A DNA stretch of 64,000 nucleotides from Verrucomicrobiota bacterium (lineage in GTDB: Bacteria; Verrucomicrobiota; Verrucomicrobiia; Opitutales; Opitutaceae): assembly GCA_018239845.1 (NCBI GenBank), contig JAFEGO010000094.1, positions 1-64,000 on the forward strand, read 5' to 3'. Below, piece by piece: positions 15,876 through 24,652 of this stretch (its first letter is position 1; every line of letters starts with the position of its first letter). The translations under genes were made by a program, and so were the position numbers. The notes under the pieces are model-generated. The model was given only the letters and a program-made list of their open reading frames with translations. It did no database searches and had not been told where the DNA came from.

Positions 15876-18200
15876 ATGCGCCTGACCCCCGTCAACACCG
15901 CCGAGGCCGTCTTCGAGGCCTTTCACGATCCGCAACTCAGCGAACTCAAGCACTGGACCGTCACCGCCGACGGCGCCGGCGGCTTCCGCTACTGGCAAAA
16001 CTGGGCGTGGGTCCAGTGGGCGTGGCAGCAGCCCGCGGCCGACGGGCGCGTGGTGCGCTTCCACCGCCGGCTCGACCTCGACTGCTCGGGCCACGACCGC
16101 GTGATCGTCAACGCCGCGATCCCCGAGGGCAGCTGGTACGTCCTGAGCGCCGAGACCGACGCCGGCCCGCGCACCCGCCGCGGCGAACCTTACGGCGCGG
16201 CCAAGCGCGAGGAATGGCTGCCGCTCGACGGCGCGAAGCGCATCCACGCGCTCACCATCGAGGCCTATTGCCCCCAGGCCGGGCCCGGCAATGCGTGGAT
16301 CTACTGGATGGCGCTGCAAAACACCGTGCAGCTGCCGATCCACCTCGCGCAGTGGTCCGGCTACGACGACAAGTGGGAAAACTACCTCCAGCCGGCGGAC
16401 TACCAGCCCGCCTTCAAGCCCACCTACGGCCTGCTACTCGACGAGACCGAGCTGGCCGACGTGCGCCGCGAGTTCGCGGACTCGCCCATGGCCGACTCCC
16501 TGCGCGAGGCGGCAGTGGATGCGAGGCGCGTGCCGCCCGAGCGCCTGATCGGGCAGTACGTCAACTTCTGGAACTCCACCACGCTCCGGCGCGAGCGTGA
16601 CCACGGCAAGGTCATCACGATCCACGGCGCCCACGCCGCGCAGGCGGGCCTGCTCTTCCAGGATGCGGCGCTCTGCCGCCTCGCCGCGCGCTTCGCCCTC
16701 AGCATCGCGCACTGCGAGCGCTGGGACGACAGCTTCGTCTGCTACCTGCCCGGCAGCACGTGGGAGCAGCGCAGCTTCATCCAGTCGATCTGCGTCTTCG
16801 AGTGCTCGCTGATCCTCGACCTCTGCGGCGAGTGGTTTACCGAACTCGGCCGGCAGCTCATCCTGCGCCGCATCGCCGAGGAAGGCATCGGCCACATGAA
16901 TTTCTGCGGCTGGTGGTGGGAGTACATCCACCACTGCAACCAGCTCGCGTGGTTCGCCCCCGGCCGCATTTTGGGGTACCTGCTGCTCGAGCGCACGATG
17001 CCGGCGCGCGGCGAGGATCATCCGCGGCCCGTACCGTCGCGTCTCACGCCGTACACCGAGCTCGCGGTCAAGGACCTCATCGACAACCTCAACGTCTGCC
17101 TCCAGCCGGACGGCGGCTACGTCGAGGGCCCGACGTATTTCACCTGGGTCGCACGGCAGGCCTTCGTCGCGCTGCACCTCTACGCCCGCGCGCGCAAGAA
17201 GCCGCTGCGCGAACTCATGCCCGATTCGATGAAGGCCACCGCCCTCATGGCCGAGGTGCTCTACTCCACGGCCGACGCGCTCGACGTCATCCCGATCTGC
17301 GACGCGATGTTTGCCTTCCCCGAATCGCTCGCGCACCTCGCGGCGTTCATGCCCGACAGCCATTGGGTGACGATCTACCACAAGCAGCTCCGCCGCGCCG
17401 GCGCCGCGCCCTCGCTGCTGGCGATGGCCGTCTCCCGGCAGGTGCCCGCCGCGGGCCCGGCACTCCGGCCCTTCGTGGACATGCCCGACACCGGCATGAC
17501 CAGCTCCGTGCGCCGCCACGGGGACGAGCTCGTAAAACTCTTCCTCATGGGCAACAAGGCCGGCGCCGGGCACACGCACGAGGACAAGGGCAGCTTCGTC
17601 CTCGAGTTCGCCGGCGACAGCTTCGCGATGGATTTCGGCGTGGTGGACTACAGCAACCCGCTCGTCGAGGAACTGAAGACCGCGCAGCGCCACAACATGC
17701 TGACGCCCTGGTCGGACGGCGTGCGGCCCCAGCCCGCGAGGCCCGTCAACGCCAACATCCGCGCCCTCGCCCGCGGCGACGCCACCGCGTTTCACGCCAC
17801 GATGGACGCCACCCCCGGCTGGGAAGGCTGGTTTAAAAAGTGGCAGCGCACGTGGGACTCACCCACCCCGGAGACGCTCACGATCACCGACGAATGGGCG
17901 GTGGAAAAAGGCAACGGCGTCGTCTTCCACTGGACCACACCGCTGCCGATGCGCCGCGAAGGCGACACCATCGTCATCGAAGGCCGCCGCGGCCGCGCGG
18001 TGCTCACGCTGCCGCCGGGCACCGAGGCCATCCTCGAAGAACTGCCGCTGCTCAACCCCGCGCGCCGCGCCGTGGATGAGTTGCGCCGGGAAATGGTGCG
18101 CTTCGGCCTCAACCACGCCGAGACCCAGCCGCGCCTGGCGATCCGCCAGCGCGGCACGAGTGGCACGCTGCGCGTCGCCGTGCGCCTGAGCCGCAAATAG
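15876..18200 (+). CDS. Heparinase II/III-like protein, paralog 3
   Basis: A 774-residue third paralog beginning TPVNTAEAVFEAFHDPQL. The toroid motif has drifted to GWWWEYIHHCNQLAW, and the metal-site motif reads GAGHTHEDKGSFVLEF (His566, His568), so the key histidines and the Asp are kept. It lacks the C-terminal insertion of paralog 2 and has no signal peptide. Divergence from the other two, including in the N-terminal part (WQNWAWVQWAWQQPA), suggests another substrate or step. It follows paralog 2 after a REP-containing gap and is the last gene of the cluster. Confidence 0.85.
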   Translation: MRLTPVNTAEAVFEAFHDPQLSELKHWTVTADGAGGFRYWQNWAWVQWAWQQPAADGRVVRFHRRLDLDCSGHDRVIVNAAIPEGSWYVLSAETDAGPRTRRGEPYGAAKREEWLPLDGAKRIHALTIEAYCPQAGPGNAWIYWMALQNTVQLPIHLAQWSGYDDKWENYLQPADYQPAFKPTYGLLLDETELADVRREFADSPMADSLREAAVDARRVPPERLIGQYVNFWNSTTLRRERDHGKVITIHGAHAAQAGLLFQDAALCRLAARFALSIAHCERWDDSFVCYLPGSTWEQRSFIQSICVFECSLILDLCGEWFTELGRQLILRRIAEEGIGHMNFCGWWWEYIHHCNQLAWFAPGRILGYLLLERTMPARGEDHPRPVPSRLTPYTELAVKDLIDNLNVCLQPDGGYVEGPTYFTWVARQAFVALHLYARARKKPLRELMPDSMKATALMAEVLYSTADALDVIPICDAMFAFPESLAHLAAFMPDSHWVTIYHKQLRRAGAAPSLLAMAVSRQVPAAGPALRPFVDMPDTGMTSSVRRHGDELVKLFLMGNKAGAGHTHEDKGSFVLEFAGDSFAMDFGVVDYSNPLVEELKTAQRHNMLTPWSDGVRPQPARPVNANIRALARGDATAFHATMDATPGWEGWFKKWQRTWDSPTPETLTITDEWAVEKGNGVVFHWTTPLPMRREGDTIVIEGRRGRAVLTLPPGTEAILEELPLLNPARRAVDELRREMVRFGLNHAETQPRLAIRQRGTSGTLRVAVRLSRK

Positions 18201-18202
18201 GC

Positions 18203-18370
18203 TCAGGCCTTCTTGCGGCCGACCGCGTAGTACAAAATCGCCCCGAGAAACGGCAGGAGGATGATCACAATGACCCAGACAATCTTGTCCGGGTTGTTGC
18301 TCTTGAGGCAGTCAACCAGCGCCAGAATCCAGAGGACGAAACAGAGCAGGGAGAATACGGAGTAAAGCAT
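18203..18370 (-). CDS. Small PLDc_N-type membrane protein
   Basis: This 55-residue protein has two hydrophobic helices (FSLLCFVLWILALVDCL and IVWVIVIILLPFLGAILYY) joined by KSNNPDKI and ends in GRKKA. The pattern resembles the short phospholipase D nuclease N-terminal (PLDc_N) membrane domain found as a stand-alone protein in many bacteria. Its function is not known. It runs against the heparinase operon, ending two bases from that operon's stop codon. Confidence 0.75.
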   Translation of the reverse strand: MLYSVFSLLCFVLWILALVDCLKSNNPDKIVWVIVIILLPFLGAILYYAVGRKKA

Positions 18371-18476
18371 GGCCAAACCGTAGAAGACCGGCCGCTCCGT
18401 GTCGATTTATCCCGGCGCGGTTGATTTTTGAATCCAACCGCCCGGCTCGCGACACTCACCTCCGAACCCATCTTCC

Positions 18477-18944
18477 ATGAACCCACTCCTCGCCTTCACC
18501 CTTCACTTACCCTTCGGCTTTGCCCCCCACGTCGATATGCTCGTCGTGATCTTCGCCTTCGTGCTCTGCGTGATCATCATCAAGCAGATCTCGCGTTACC
18601 AGCGGGCAAAGATGTGGCACGAGACCGCCCGCCTCGCCTTGGAAAAAGGCCAGCCGCTGCCCGACCGCGCGGACGACCCGGGCCGGGGGGCCCGCGACTA
18701 CCGCGGTACCGGCCGCTGTGATCGCTGGAATCGCTGGGACCGGCGGGATCATTGGGGCTATTTGCGCCGCGGCCTCATCCAACTCGCGGTCGGCGCGGCG
18801 CTCTATTTCGCCCTGTCGGACGAGAGCCGGGTGTGGGCGCTCATCCCCGCTTTCATCGGCGTGGCCAATCTCGTGATGTGGCTCATCTTCGCCCTGCGCG
18901 CCGACAAATCCGACGACCGCCGCGATCCGCCGACCCAAGCGTGA
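18477..18944 (+). CDS. Membrane protein with DUF6249-like organisation
   Basis: A 155-residue protein with an N-terminal membrane helix (MLVVIFAFVLCVIIIKQI), a charged cytosolic stretch (AKMWHETARLALEKGQPLPD, then an Arg/Asp-rich segment) and two further helices (LIQLAVGAALYFAL, LIPAFIGVANLVMWLIFAL). This matches a family of small membrane proteins often placed beside ECF sigma factors. Its TGA overlaps the GTG start of the sigma factor, so the two are translationally coupled. It could take part in sensing, but that is inference from context. Confidence 0.7.
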   Translation: MNPLLAFTLHLPFGFAPHVDMLVVIFAFVLCVIIIKQISRYQRAKMWHETARLALEKGQPLPDRADDPGRGARDYRGTGRCDRWNRWDRRDHWGYLRRGLIQLAVGAALYFALSDESRVWALIPAFIGVANLVMWLIFALRADKSDDRRDPPTQA

Positions 18945-19477
18945 GTCCGCCCGACTCCGAGCTTATCACGCGCGCCGTCCGGCAGGATGACCGCGCGGCC
19001 TTCGGCGAACTGGTGCTGCGGCACCAGGACGCCGTGCGGCGTTTCCTGCGGCACCTCACGCGCGGCGATGCGGCGCTGGCCGACGACCTCGCACAGGACA
19101 CTTTTGTGCAGGCCCACCGCTCGCTGAGCCGCTTCCGGAGCGACAGTCCCTTCTCCACCTGGCTCCTCGGCATCGCGCACAACCACTTCCGCAACGCCCG
19201 CCGCCGTCAGCGCGAGACCGAGCTGACCGCGGCTGACGAACCCACCGAGCCGGCCACCGCCCCGCGCAGCGTCGCATTGCAGGCCGATCTGAGCGCCGCC
19301 ATCGCCCGGCTCGATGCAGATGAACAAACGGCGCTGTTTCTTTTCTATCAGGAAGACCTCAGCCACCCGGAAATCGCGGCCGTCACCGGCTGGCCGCTCG
19401 GGACCGTCAAGACCCACCTCGCCCGCGCCAAGGACAACCTCCGCCCGCTCCTCGCCGACTGGAACCCACGCCCATGA
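18941..19477 (+). CDS. ECF-type RNA polymerase sigma factor
   Basis: A 178-residue sigma-70 family protein of the RpoE/ECF type. Region 2 includes RDAALADDLAQDTFVQAHRS-like residues and FSTWLLGIAHNHFRNARRR; region 4 includes LDADEQTALFLFYQEDLSHP and the helix-turn-helix GWPLGTVKTHLARAKDNL. The start is GTG 18941, which overlaps the stop of the upstream membrane protein as GTGA; there is no in-frame ATG at a sensible place. Its ATGA overlap with the next gene marks a three-gene unit. The likely role is to switch on a small envelope regulon when released by its partner. Confidence 0.92.
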   Translation: MSPPDSELITRAVRQDDRAAFGELVLRHQDAVRRFLRHLTRGDAALADDLAQDTFVQAHRSLSRFRSDSPFSTWLLGIAHNHFRNARRRQRETELTAADEPTEPATAPRSVALQADLSAAIARLDADEQTALFLFYQEDLSHPEIAAVTGWPLGTVKTHLARAKDNLRPLLADWNPRP

Positions 19478-19851
19478 ACGATCCGCTCGACCAAAAGCTC
19501 TCCGCCCACTTCCAGGCCCGGAAAACCGCCCCGCTGCCCGGCGATGATTTCTCCGCCCGCGTGCTCGCCGCCCTGCCGCCCGCCAAGCCGGCGGTCGCGC
19601 CGCGTCCGGTGGGTTGGCTCGCGGGCCTGCTCGCGTGGGACAATATCCTGATCGCCGCCGGCCTCGGGCTCGCGGTGGCCTGGGGCGCGCCGGCCGGCCT
19701 GCGCGGCATACCGGGCCTCGATGCGATCGAATCCGCCTTCGTCTCGCTGCAAAACTGGCCCGCCCTCTCTTCCGTCGCCCTCGTTGTCGGCCTCACCATG
19801 GCGACCGCCTATCTTTTCAACGGGGACGACGAGGAGGACGAAACGATCTGA
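19474..19851 (+). CDS. Small membrane protein, candidate anti-sigma partner
   Basis: A 125-residue protein with a soluble N-terminus (MNDPLDQKLSAHFQARKTAP), two hydrophobic segments (NILIAAGLGLAVAWGAPAGL and LSSVALVVGLTMATAYLF) and an acidic end (NGDDEEDETI). Its ATG overlaps the sigma-factor stop, as is usual for anti-sigma factors. It has no zinc HxxxCxxC motif, so it is not a classical ZAS anti-sigma factor. The role is inferred from position. Confidence 0.6.
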   Translation: MNDPLDQKLSAHFQARKTAPLPGDDFSARVLAALPPAKPAVAPRPVGWLAGLLAWDNILIAAGLGLAVAWGAPAGLRGIPGLDAIESAFVSLQNWPALSSVALVVGLTMATAYLFNGDDEEDETI

Positions 19852-19881
19852 GACGGCGCTCCGGCAGACGGGGGAATTGAT

Positions 19882-19962
19882 TTTTTACAGGAGGAATACC
19901 GAGGGAACGGAGGACGAGCCGAGCCAAGGCCGCTCCGTTCCCTCGGTTTCCTCCTGTAAAAA
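19882..19962. repeat. Long inverted repeat (about 30-bp arms)
   Basis: The left arm (19882-19912) and right arm (19933-19962) are reverse complements except for one extra base (GGAGGAATACCG against GGAGGAAACCG). A 20-base spacer separates them. The hairpin follows the anti-sigma candidate and precedes the terminator of the phosphorylase gene. The arms resemble a mobile or dispersed intergenic element more than a normal terminator. Confidence 0.7.
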
Positions 19963-19963
19963 T

Positions 19964-20003
19964 CCGCCCGCAAAAAAGCCGGCCCGTTTTTTGGGCCGGC
20001 TTT
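19964..20003 (-). terminator. Bidirectional intrinsic terminator
   Basis: An 11-bp stem (19975-19985 with 19993-20003) closes a T-rich loop. On the minus strand it is extended by a T-run (19977-19972), so it serves the phosphorylase gene whose stop is at 20028. Confidence 0.85.
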
Positions 20004-20027
20004 GAAATAATGCGTATCCGTTTCCGA

Positions 20028-21371
20028 TTACGCCACGCGCTCGACGATGAGTGGCGGGGGCGTCGGGCGCTTCGGGGCGAGGCGGTAGGCGTTCTTGAAG
20101 TACTCCAGGGCCTGCTCGAGCTTGGCCTCGTCGTTGTAGTGGATCATCATCAGCGGCTCGCCCTGCTTGACCTGCGTGCCGACCTTCTTGATCTCGGAGA
20201 CGCCGACCGAGTAGTCGATCTTGTCGCCCGGGTTTTCCTTGCCGGCGCCGAGGAGGTGCACGCCGCGGGCGATCATCGCCGCGTTGATGGTGTGCACGTA
20301 GCCGCGCTTGGGGGCCGGGAGCTTGCGGATGTGCTTCGCCGCCGGGAATTTCTCCGGGTGGTCGATGAGGGTGGTGTCGCCGCCCTGCGCCTTCACGAGG
20401 TCCTTGAACTTCGCGAGCGCGGAGCCGTCGGTGAGGTGGCGCTGCACGGTCTGCTTGGCCGAGAGCGTGGAGCCCGCGACGCCGGCGAGGCGCACGATCT
20501 CCATGCCGAGCTTGAGGACGAGTTCCTTCATGTCCTCGGGGCCTTCGCCCTTGAGGAGCGCGATGGCTTCCTTGACCTCGAGGGCGGTGCCGACGGTGTC
20601 GCCGAGCGGCTGGTTCATGTCGGTGACGAGGGCGACGCAGCGGCGCTTCATGGAGCGGCCGACGCGGGTCATGGAGCGGGCGAGCTGCTTGGCCTGCTCG
20701 AGGTCCTTGATGAAGGAGCCGTTGCCCCACTTCACATCGATCACGAGGCCCTCGGAGCCCTCGGCGAGCTTCTTGGAGAGGACGCTGCCGGTGATGAGCG
20801 GGAGGGACGGGATGGTGCCGGTCTCCTTGCGGAGCTCGTAGAACTTGGCGTCCGCGGGGGCGAGGCCCTCGTTCTGCGCGACGATGGCGCCGCCGATGCG
20901 GGAAAGCTGGGAGGTGAACTGCTCGATGCTCGCGCCGCCCTTGAAGCCGGCGAAGCAGCTGAGCTTGTCGAGGGTGTTGATCACGTAGTCGTGCTCGACG
21001 CCGCACATCATCGGGACGACGACGCCGCTGGCCATCGCGAGGGGCACGAGGACGAGGGCGGTCTTGTCGCCGACGCCGCCGGTGGAGTACTTGTCGATCT
21101 TCGGCTTGGCGATGTGGGAAAGGTCGATCACGTCGCCGGAAAGCATCATTTCCTCGGTGAGGTCCGCCGTCTCCTGCGCCGACATGTTGGAGAAGTAGAT
21201 CGCCATCATCAGGGCCGCCAGCTGGTGCTGGGGCATCTCGCCGTCGAGCGTGCTGTCAATGATGTAGCGAATTTCCTCTTGCGTGAACTCGCCGCCATCG
21301 CGTTTCTTTTCGATCAGAAATTCGAACGAGGGCTTGATGAAGCGGCGGGCTGGAATGGTGCGTTTCGTCAT
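20028..21371 (-). CDS. Thymidine / pyrimidine-nucleoside phosphorylase
   Basis: This enzyme phosphorolyses pyrimidine nucleosides to the base and (deoxy)ribose 1-phosphate for salvage. The 447-residue protein has the all-helical dimerisation domain, the phosphate-binding segment KYSTGGVGDKTALV (Lys94 onwards), and the C-terminal domain PGDKIDYSVGVSEIKKVGTQ. The sequence supports the family but does not decide strict thymidine (DeoA) from broad pyrimidine (Pdp) specificity. ATG 21371 gives the normal N-terminus. It is expressed alone and ends at the shared terminator. Confidence 0.93.
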   Translation of the reverse strand: MTKRTIPARRFIKPSFEFLIEKKRDGGEFTQEEIRYIIDSTLDGEMPQHQLAALMMAIYFSNMSAQETADLTEEMMLSGDVIDLSHIAKPKIDKYSTGGVGDKTALVLVPLAMASGVVVPMMCGVEHDYVINTLDKLSCFAGFKGGASIEQFTSQLSRIGGAIVAQNEGLAPADAKFYELRKETGTIPSLPLITGSVLSKKLAEGSEGLVIDVKWGNGSFIKDLEQAKQLARSMTRVGRSMKRRCVALVTDMNQPLGDTVGTALEVKEAIALLKGEGPEDMKELVLKLGMEIVRLAGVAGSTLSAKQTVQRHLTDGSALAKFKDLVKAQGGDTTLIDHPEKFPAAKHIRKLPAPKRGYVHTINAAMIARGVHLLGAGKENPGDKIDYSVGVSEIKKVGTQVKQGEPLMMIHYNDEAKLEQALEYFKNAYRLAPKRPTPPPLIVERVA

Positions 21372-21423
21372 GTGTATAGTGTGTGAGTAACCGCGGTAGG
21401 CCGCGGAGCGGAAAAGTTTTCGA

Positions 21424-21498
21424 GCAAAGCGCCTTCAGGCGTTTTGTCGAGCCTAAACCGTCCCCGCTACCCACTCTTAACTGGGGGCCAGCCCCTAC
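21424..21498. repeat. Two palindromes in the phosphorylase/puuD gap
   Basis: A 10-bp hairpin with two G.T pairs lies at 21424-21433 and 21438-21447. A second, REP-like unit lies at 21484-21498: GGGGC-CA-GCCCC followed by TAC, which on the minus strand reads GTAG plus a palindrome. The gap otherwise shows nothing coding. Confidence 0.4.
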
Positions 21499-21506
21499 GG
21501 TACCAC

Positions 21507-22706
21507 TCAATTGCCCTTCGCGCCATCGGCCACCCAAGCCGCGATGATAGCTCTTTCTTGATCAGTGGCTTGGGTAACATTACCCAAAGGCATGATGCGC
21601 GTCACGACCACCTGTTGGTAGATACGCTGGGCGTTTTGAGTGATGGCGGCAGGTGTATTTAAGACCACCCCGGCGGGCGGCTGCGTGAGCCCCGCAAAGG
21701 TCGGTACCGGCGAGTGACACGTCACACACCGCTGTCCTACGATCGTGCGCACCTGATCAAATGTCACGGGTCGCGTCACGGGCGGTAGCGGTGCCACACG
21801 CGGCGCGGTCCACCACGCCACCACGCCGAGCAGCACCGCGGCGAGGATCGGGTACTGCCACGCGAGCACACCCTTGTGCCGGCGGTTGAAGAAGTGCCGG
21901 ATCGCCACACCCGCCGCGGCCATCAGCGCGAGGATCGCCCAGTTGTGCGGGTGGCTGTAGGTGGAGGCGTAGTGGTTGCTGATCATGATGAACAGCACCG
22001 GGAGCGTGAAGTAGTTGTTGTGCACGCTGCGCTGCTTGCCGCGCTTGCCGTAGATCGGATCTGGGGTCTGGCCAGCGCGCATCGCCTCCACCATCCGGCG
22101 CTGCCCGGGGATGATCACGAAAAAGACATTGGCCGCCATGATCGTGCCGATCGACGTGCCCACGTGGATGAACGCCGCGCGCCCGCCTAGGGTCTGCGAC
22201 AGGCCCCACGCCAGCAGCGTGAGGAGCCCGAAGATAATCACGCCGAGCAGCGCGTTGTTCTTACCGAGCTTCGAGCGGCACAGCAAATCGTAGATCACCC
22301 ATGAGCCCACCATGCTCGCGAGGCCGATGCCCACCGCCTGCCACGCGCTCAGCTCGCGCACCGCCGGGTCGATCATCATCGTCTGCGCGCGCAACCAGTA
22401 CACCACGACCAACAGCGCCGTGCCGGAGAGCCACGTCGTGTACGCCTCCCATTTGAACCAGTGGAGTTTTTCCGGCAACGCGGCGGGCGCGACCGCGTAC
22501 TTCTGCGGATTGTAGAAACCGCCGCCGTGCACGGCCCAGAGTTCGCCGGCCACGCCCTTCTTCGCCGCGTCGGAGTCGGGCGGCGGCGCGTCGAGGCTGT
22601 TGTCGAGCCAGATGAAATAAAACGACGAACCAATCCACGCGATGCCTGCAATCACATGCAGCCAGCGAAGCAGTAGACCAAGAAATTCGACCAGGTGTGC
22701 GTCCAT
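21507..22706 (-). CDS. puuD: PuuD-type urate hydroxylase with C-terminal cytochrome c domain
   Basis: PuuD proteins are integral-membrane urate oxidases that hydroxylate urate to 5-hydroxyisourate, passing electrons to a fused cytochrome c. The 399-residue product starts with MDAHLVEFLGLLLRWLHVIA, has about eight membrane helices, and the family segment GELWAVHGGGFYNPQKYAVAP. The tail has a heme-binding CVTCH (Cys327-His331) and a likely distal Met ligand in TRIMPLGN. The ATG at 22706 is chosen over an upstream open extension of unrelated composition. No other purine-degradation gene is seen here, so the pathway must be scattered. It is divergent from argS. Confidence 0.88.
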   Translation of the reverse strand: MDAHLVEFLGLLLRWLHVIAGIAWIGSSFYFIWLDNSLDAPPPDSDAAKKGVAGELWAVHGGGFYNPQKYAVAPAALPEKLHWFKWEAYTTWLSGTALLVVVYWLRAQTMMIDPAVRELSAWQAVGIGLASMVGSWVIYDLLCRSKLGKNNALLGVIIFGLLTLLAWGLSQTLGGRAAFIHVGTSIGTIMAANVFFVIIPGQRRMVEAMRAGQTPDPIYGKRGKQRSVHNNYFTLPVLFIMISNHYASTYSHPHNWAILALMAAAGVAIRHFFNRRHKGVLAWQYPILAAVLLGVVAWWTAPRVAPLPPVTRPVTFDQVRTIVGQRCVTCHSPVPTFAGLTQPPAGVVLNTPAAITQNAQRIYQQVVVTRIMPLGNVTQATDQERAIIAAWVADGAKGN

Positions 22707-22825
22707 CGGGGTAAGCGCGGTAGCTGGACTGATGCCAACCACCCCGCCTGCGCGCCGCAAGCCCGCAGACGGCCGCTCCACCAACAGGCTTGCGTCGCCC
22801 GCGGCGCTCTTGGTTTCCTTGCGGG

Positions 22826-24592
22826 ATGCCTACAGCGTTCAACCTCGCCGCCGATCTCGACACGGCCCTCCAGTCCGCCGCCCACGCGGCCGGCCTCGCC
22901 GATGCCGCCGCCTTCGCGCCCGAGGTGCGACCGGCCGACCCCAAGCATGGCGACTATCAGGCCAACGGCGTCCTCGGCTACGCGAAGGCCCGCAAGCTCA
23001 ACCCCCGCGGCGTCGCCGAGCAGCTGATCGCCGCCCTGCCCGCCTCGGTCACGGCGGACTATGAGGCCACCATCGCCGGCCCCGGCTTCATCAATTTCAC
23101 CCTGAAGCCCGCCGCCCTCGTCGCGTGGCTCCGCGCACACGATTCCGCGGAGCACCTCGCGGCCGGCGCCGCGGCGGCCCACGCGGGCCAGACCTGGGTC
23201 GTCGATTACTCCTCGCCCAACACCGCGAAGCAGATGCACGTCGGCCACCTCCGCTCCGCCGTCATCGGCGAGGCGATCTGCCGCCTCCTCGCCTTCACCG
23301 GCGCGACCGTCATCCGCGACAACCATCTCGGCGACTGGGGCACGCAGTTCGGCAAACTCATCTACGCCTACAAGCGCTGGGCCGATCCCGCCGCGCTCGA
23401 GGCCGACGCCATCGCGGAGCTCGAACGGCTCTACAAGCTCGGCAACGACGCCACGCCCGACGGCTCGCCCGAGCTGGAGGAGGCAAAGCGCGAACTCGTG
23501 AAGCTCCAGACCGGCGATCCCGAGAACCTCGCGCTCTGGCAGAAGTTCTCCGAGGTCTCCCTCGCCGCGTTCCAGACCATCTACGACCGGCTCGGCATCA
23601 CCTTCGACCACAACCTCGGCGAGAGCTTTTACAACGACAAGCTCGACCGCGTTTACGCGGAGCTCACCGCGACCACCCCGCCGATCGCCGAGGTCAGCGA
23701 GGGCGCGCTCGTGGTGTTTCATCCCGAGCACCCGCGTTTCAAGACCCAGCCCTTCCTCATCCGCAAGGCCGACGGCGCCTCCAACTACGGCTCCACCGAC
23801 CTCGCCACCGCGCTGTATCGCACGGAGCACTTCAAGGCCGACGGCATCGTCGTTGTCACCGACTTCCGCCAGGGCGACCATTTCGAGCAGCTCTTCCTCA
23901 CGGTGAAAAAATGGTTCGCCGCCAAGGGCTACCGCCTGCCCGAGCTGCACCACGTCACCTTCGGCGCCGTCACCGGCGAGGATGGCAAGGCCCTCAAGAC
24001 CCGCGACGGCGGCACGATCAAGCTCAAGGCCCTGCTCGACGAGGCCGAGGAGCGCGCCTACGCGATCGTCTCCGAGAAAAACGCCGAGCTCCCCGAGGCC
24101 GAGCGCCGCGCCATCGCGCAGGTCGTCGGTATTGGTGCCGTGCAGTACGCCGACCTCTCGCAGAACCGCAGCAGCAACTACGTGTTCTCCTGGGAAAAGA
24201 TGCTCGCGCTCGACGGCAACACCGCGCCGTACCTCCTCTACGCCGTCACGCGCGTCCACTCGATCTTCCGCAAGCTCGGCATCACCCCCGGCGACGCCGC
24301 CACCGAGTCCGCCGCGAGCCCGCTGGAGACGCCCGCCGAGTTCGCCCTCGCGCGCAAGCTCGTGAAATTCCCCAACGCGCTCGATACCGCGCTCACGACC
24401 CTGCGCCCGCACTTCCTGTGCATCTACCTCTACGAACTGGCCGGTGAGTTCAGCTCGTTCTACAACGCGGAAAAAGTCGCGGTCGACGACCCCGCCGTCC
24501 GCGCCCGCCGTCTGCAGCTCTGCGCCCGCACGCTCCTCACCCTGGAGACCGGCCTGCACCTCCTCGGCCTGCGCACGCTGACGCGCATGTAA
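22826..24592 (+). CDS. argS: Arginyl-tRNA synthetase
   Basis: A class I aminoacyl-tRNA synthetase that charges tRNA-Arg. The 588-residue protein has the N-terminal additional domain (ending GPGFINFTLKP), the signature HVGH (138-141, in AKQMHVGHLRSAVIGE), the Rossmann catalytic domain with DNHLGDWGTQFGKLIY, and the anticodon-binding domain with the classic C-terminus LHLLGLRTLTRM. The degenerate KMSK region reads GKALKTRDGGTIKL. The start is ATG 22826 (MPTAFNLAAD). Confidence 0.97.
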   Translation: MPTAFNLAADLDTALQSAAHAAGLADAAAFAPEVRPADPKHGDYQANGVLGYAKARKLNPRGVAEQLIAALPASVTADYEATIAGPGFINFTLKPAALVAWLRAHDSAEHLAAGAAAAHAGQTWVVDYSSPNTAKQMHVGHLRSAVIGEAICRLLAFTGATVIRDNHLGDWGTQFGKLIYAYKRWADPAALEADAIAELERLYKLGNDATPDGSPELEEAKRELVKLQTGDPENLALWQKFSEVSLAAFQTIYDRLGITFDHNLGESFYNDKLDRVYAELTATTPPIAEVSEGALVVFHPEHPRFKTQPFLIRKADGASNYGSTDLATALYRTEHFKADGIVVVTDFRQGDHFEQLFLTVKKWFAAKGYRLPELHHVTFGAVTGEDGKALKTRDGGTIKLKALLDEAEERAYAIVSEKNAELPEAERRAIAQVVGIGAVQYADLSQNRSSNYVFSWEKMLALDGNTAPYLLYAVTRVHSIFRKLGITPGDAATESAASPLETPAEFALARKLVKFPNALDTALTTLRPHFLCIYLYELAGEFSSFYNAEKVAVDDPAVRARRLQLCARTLLTLETGLHLLGLRTLTRM

Positions 24593-24652
24593 GCGCCGCC
24601 ACTAATCGCTTGCTGCGCCTCCGCGGCCCCGCCACAGTCCCGCCCTATCGCC

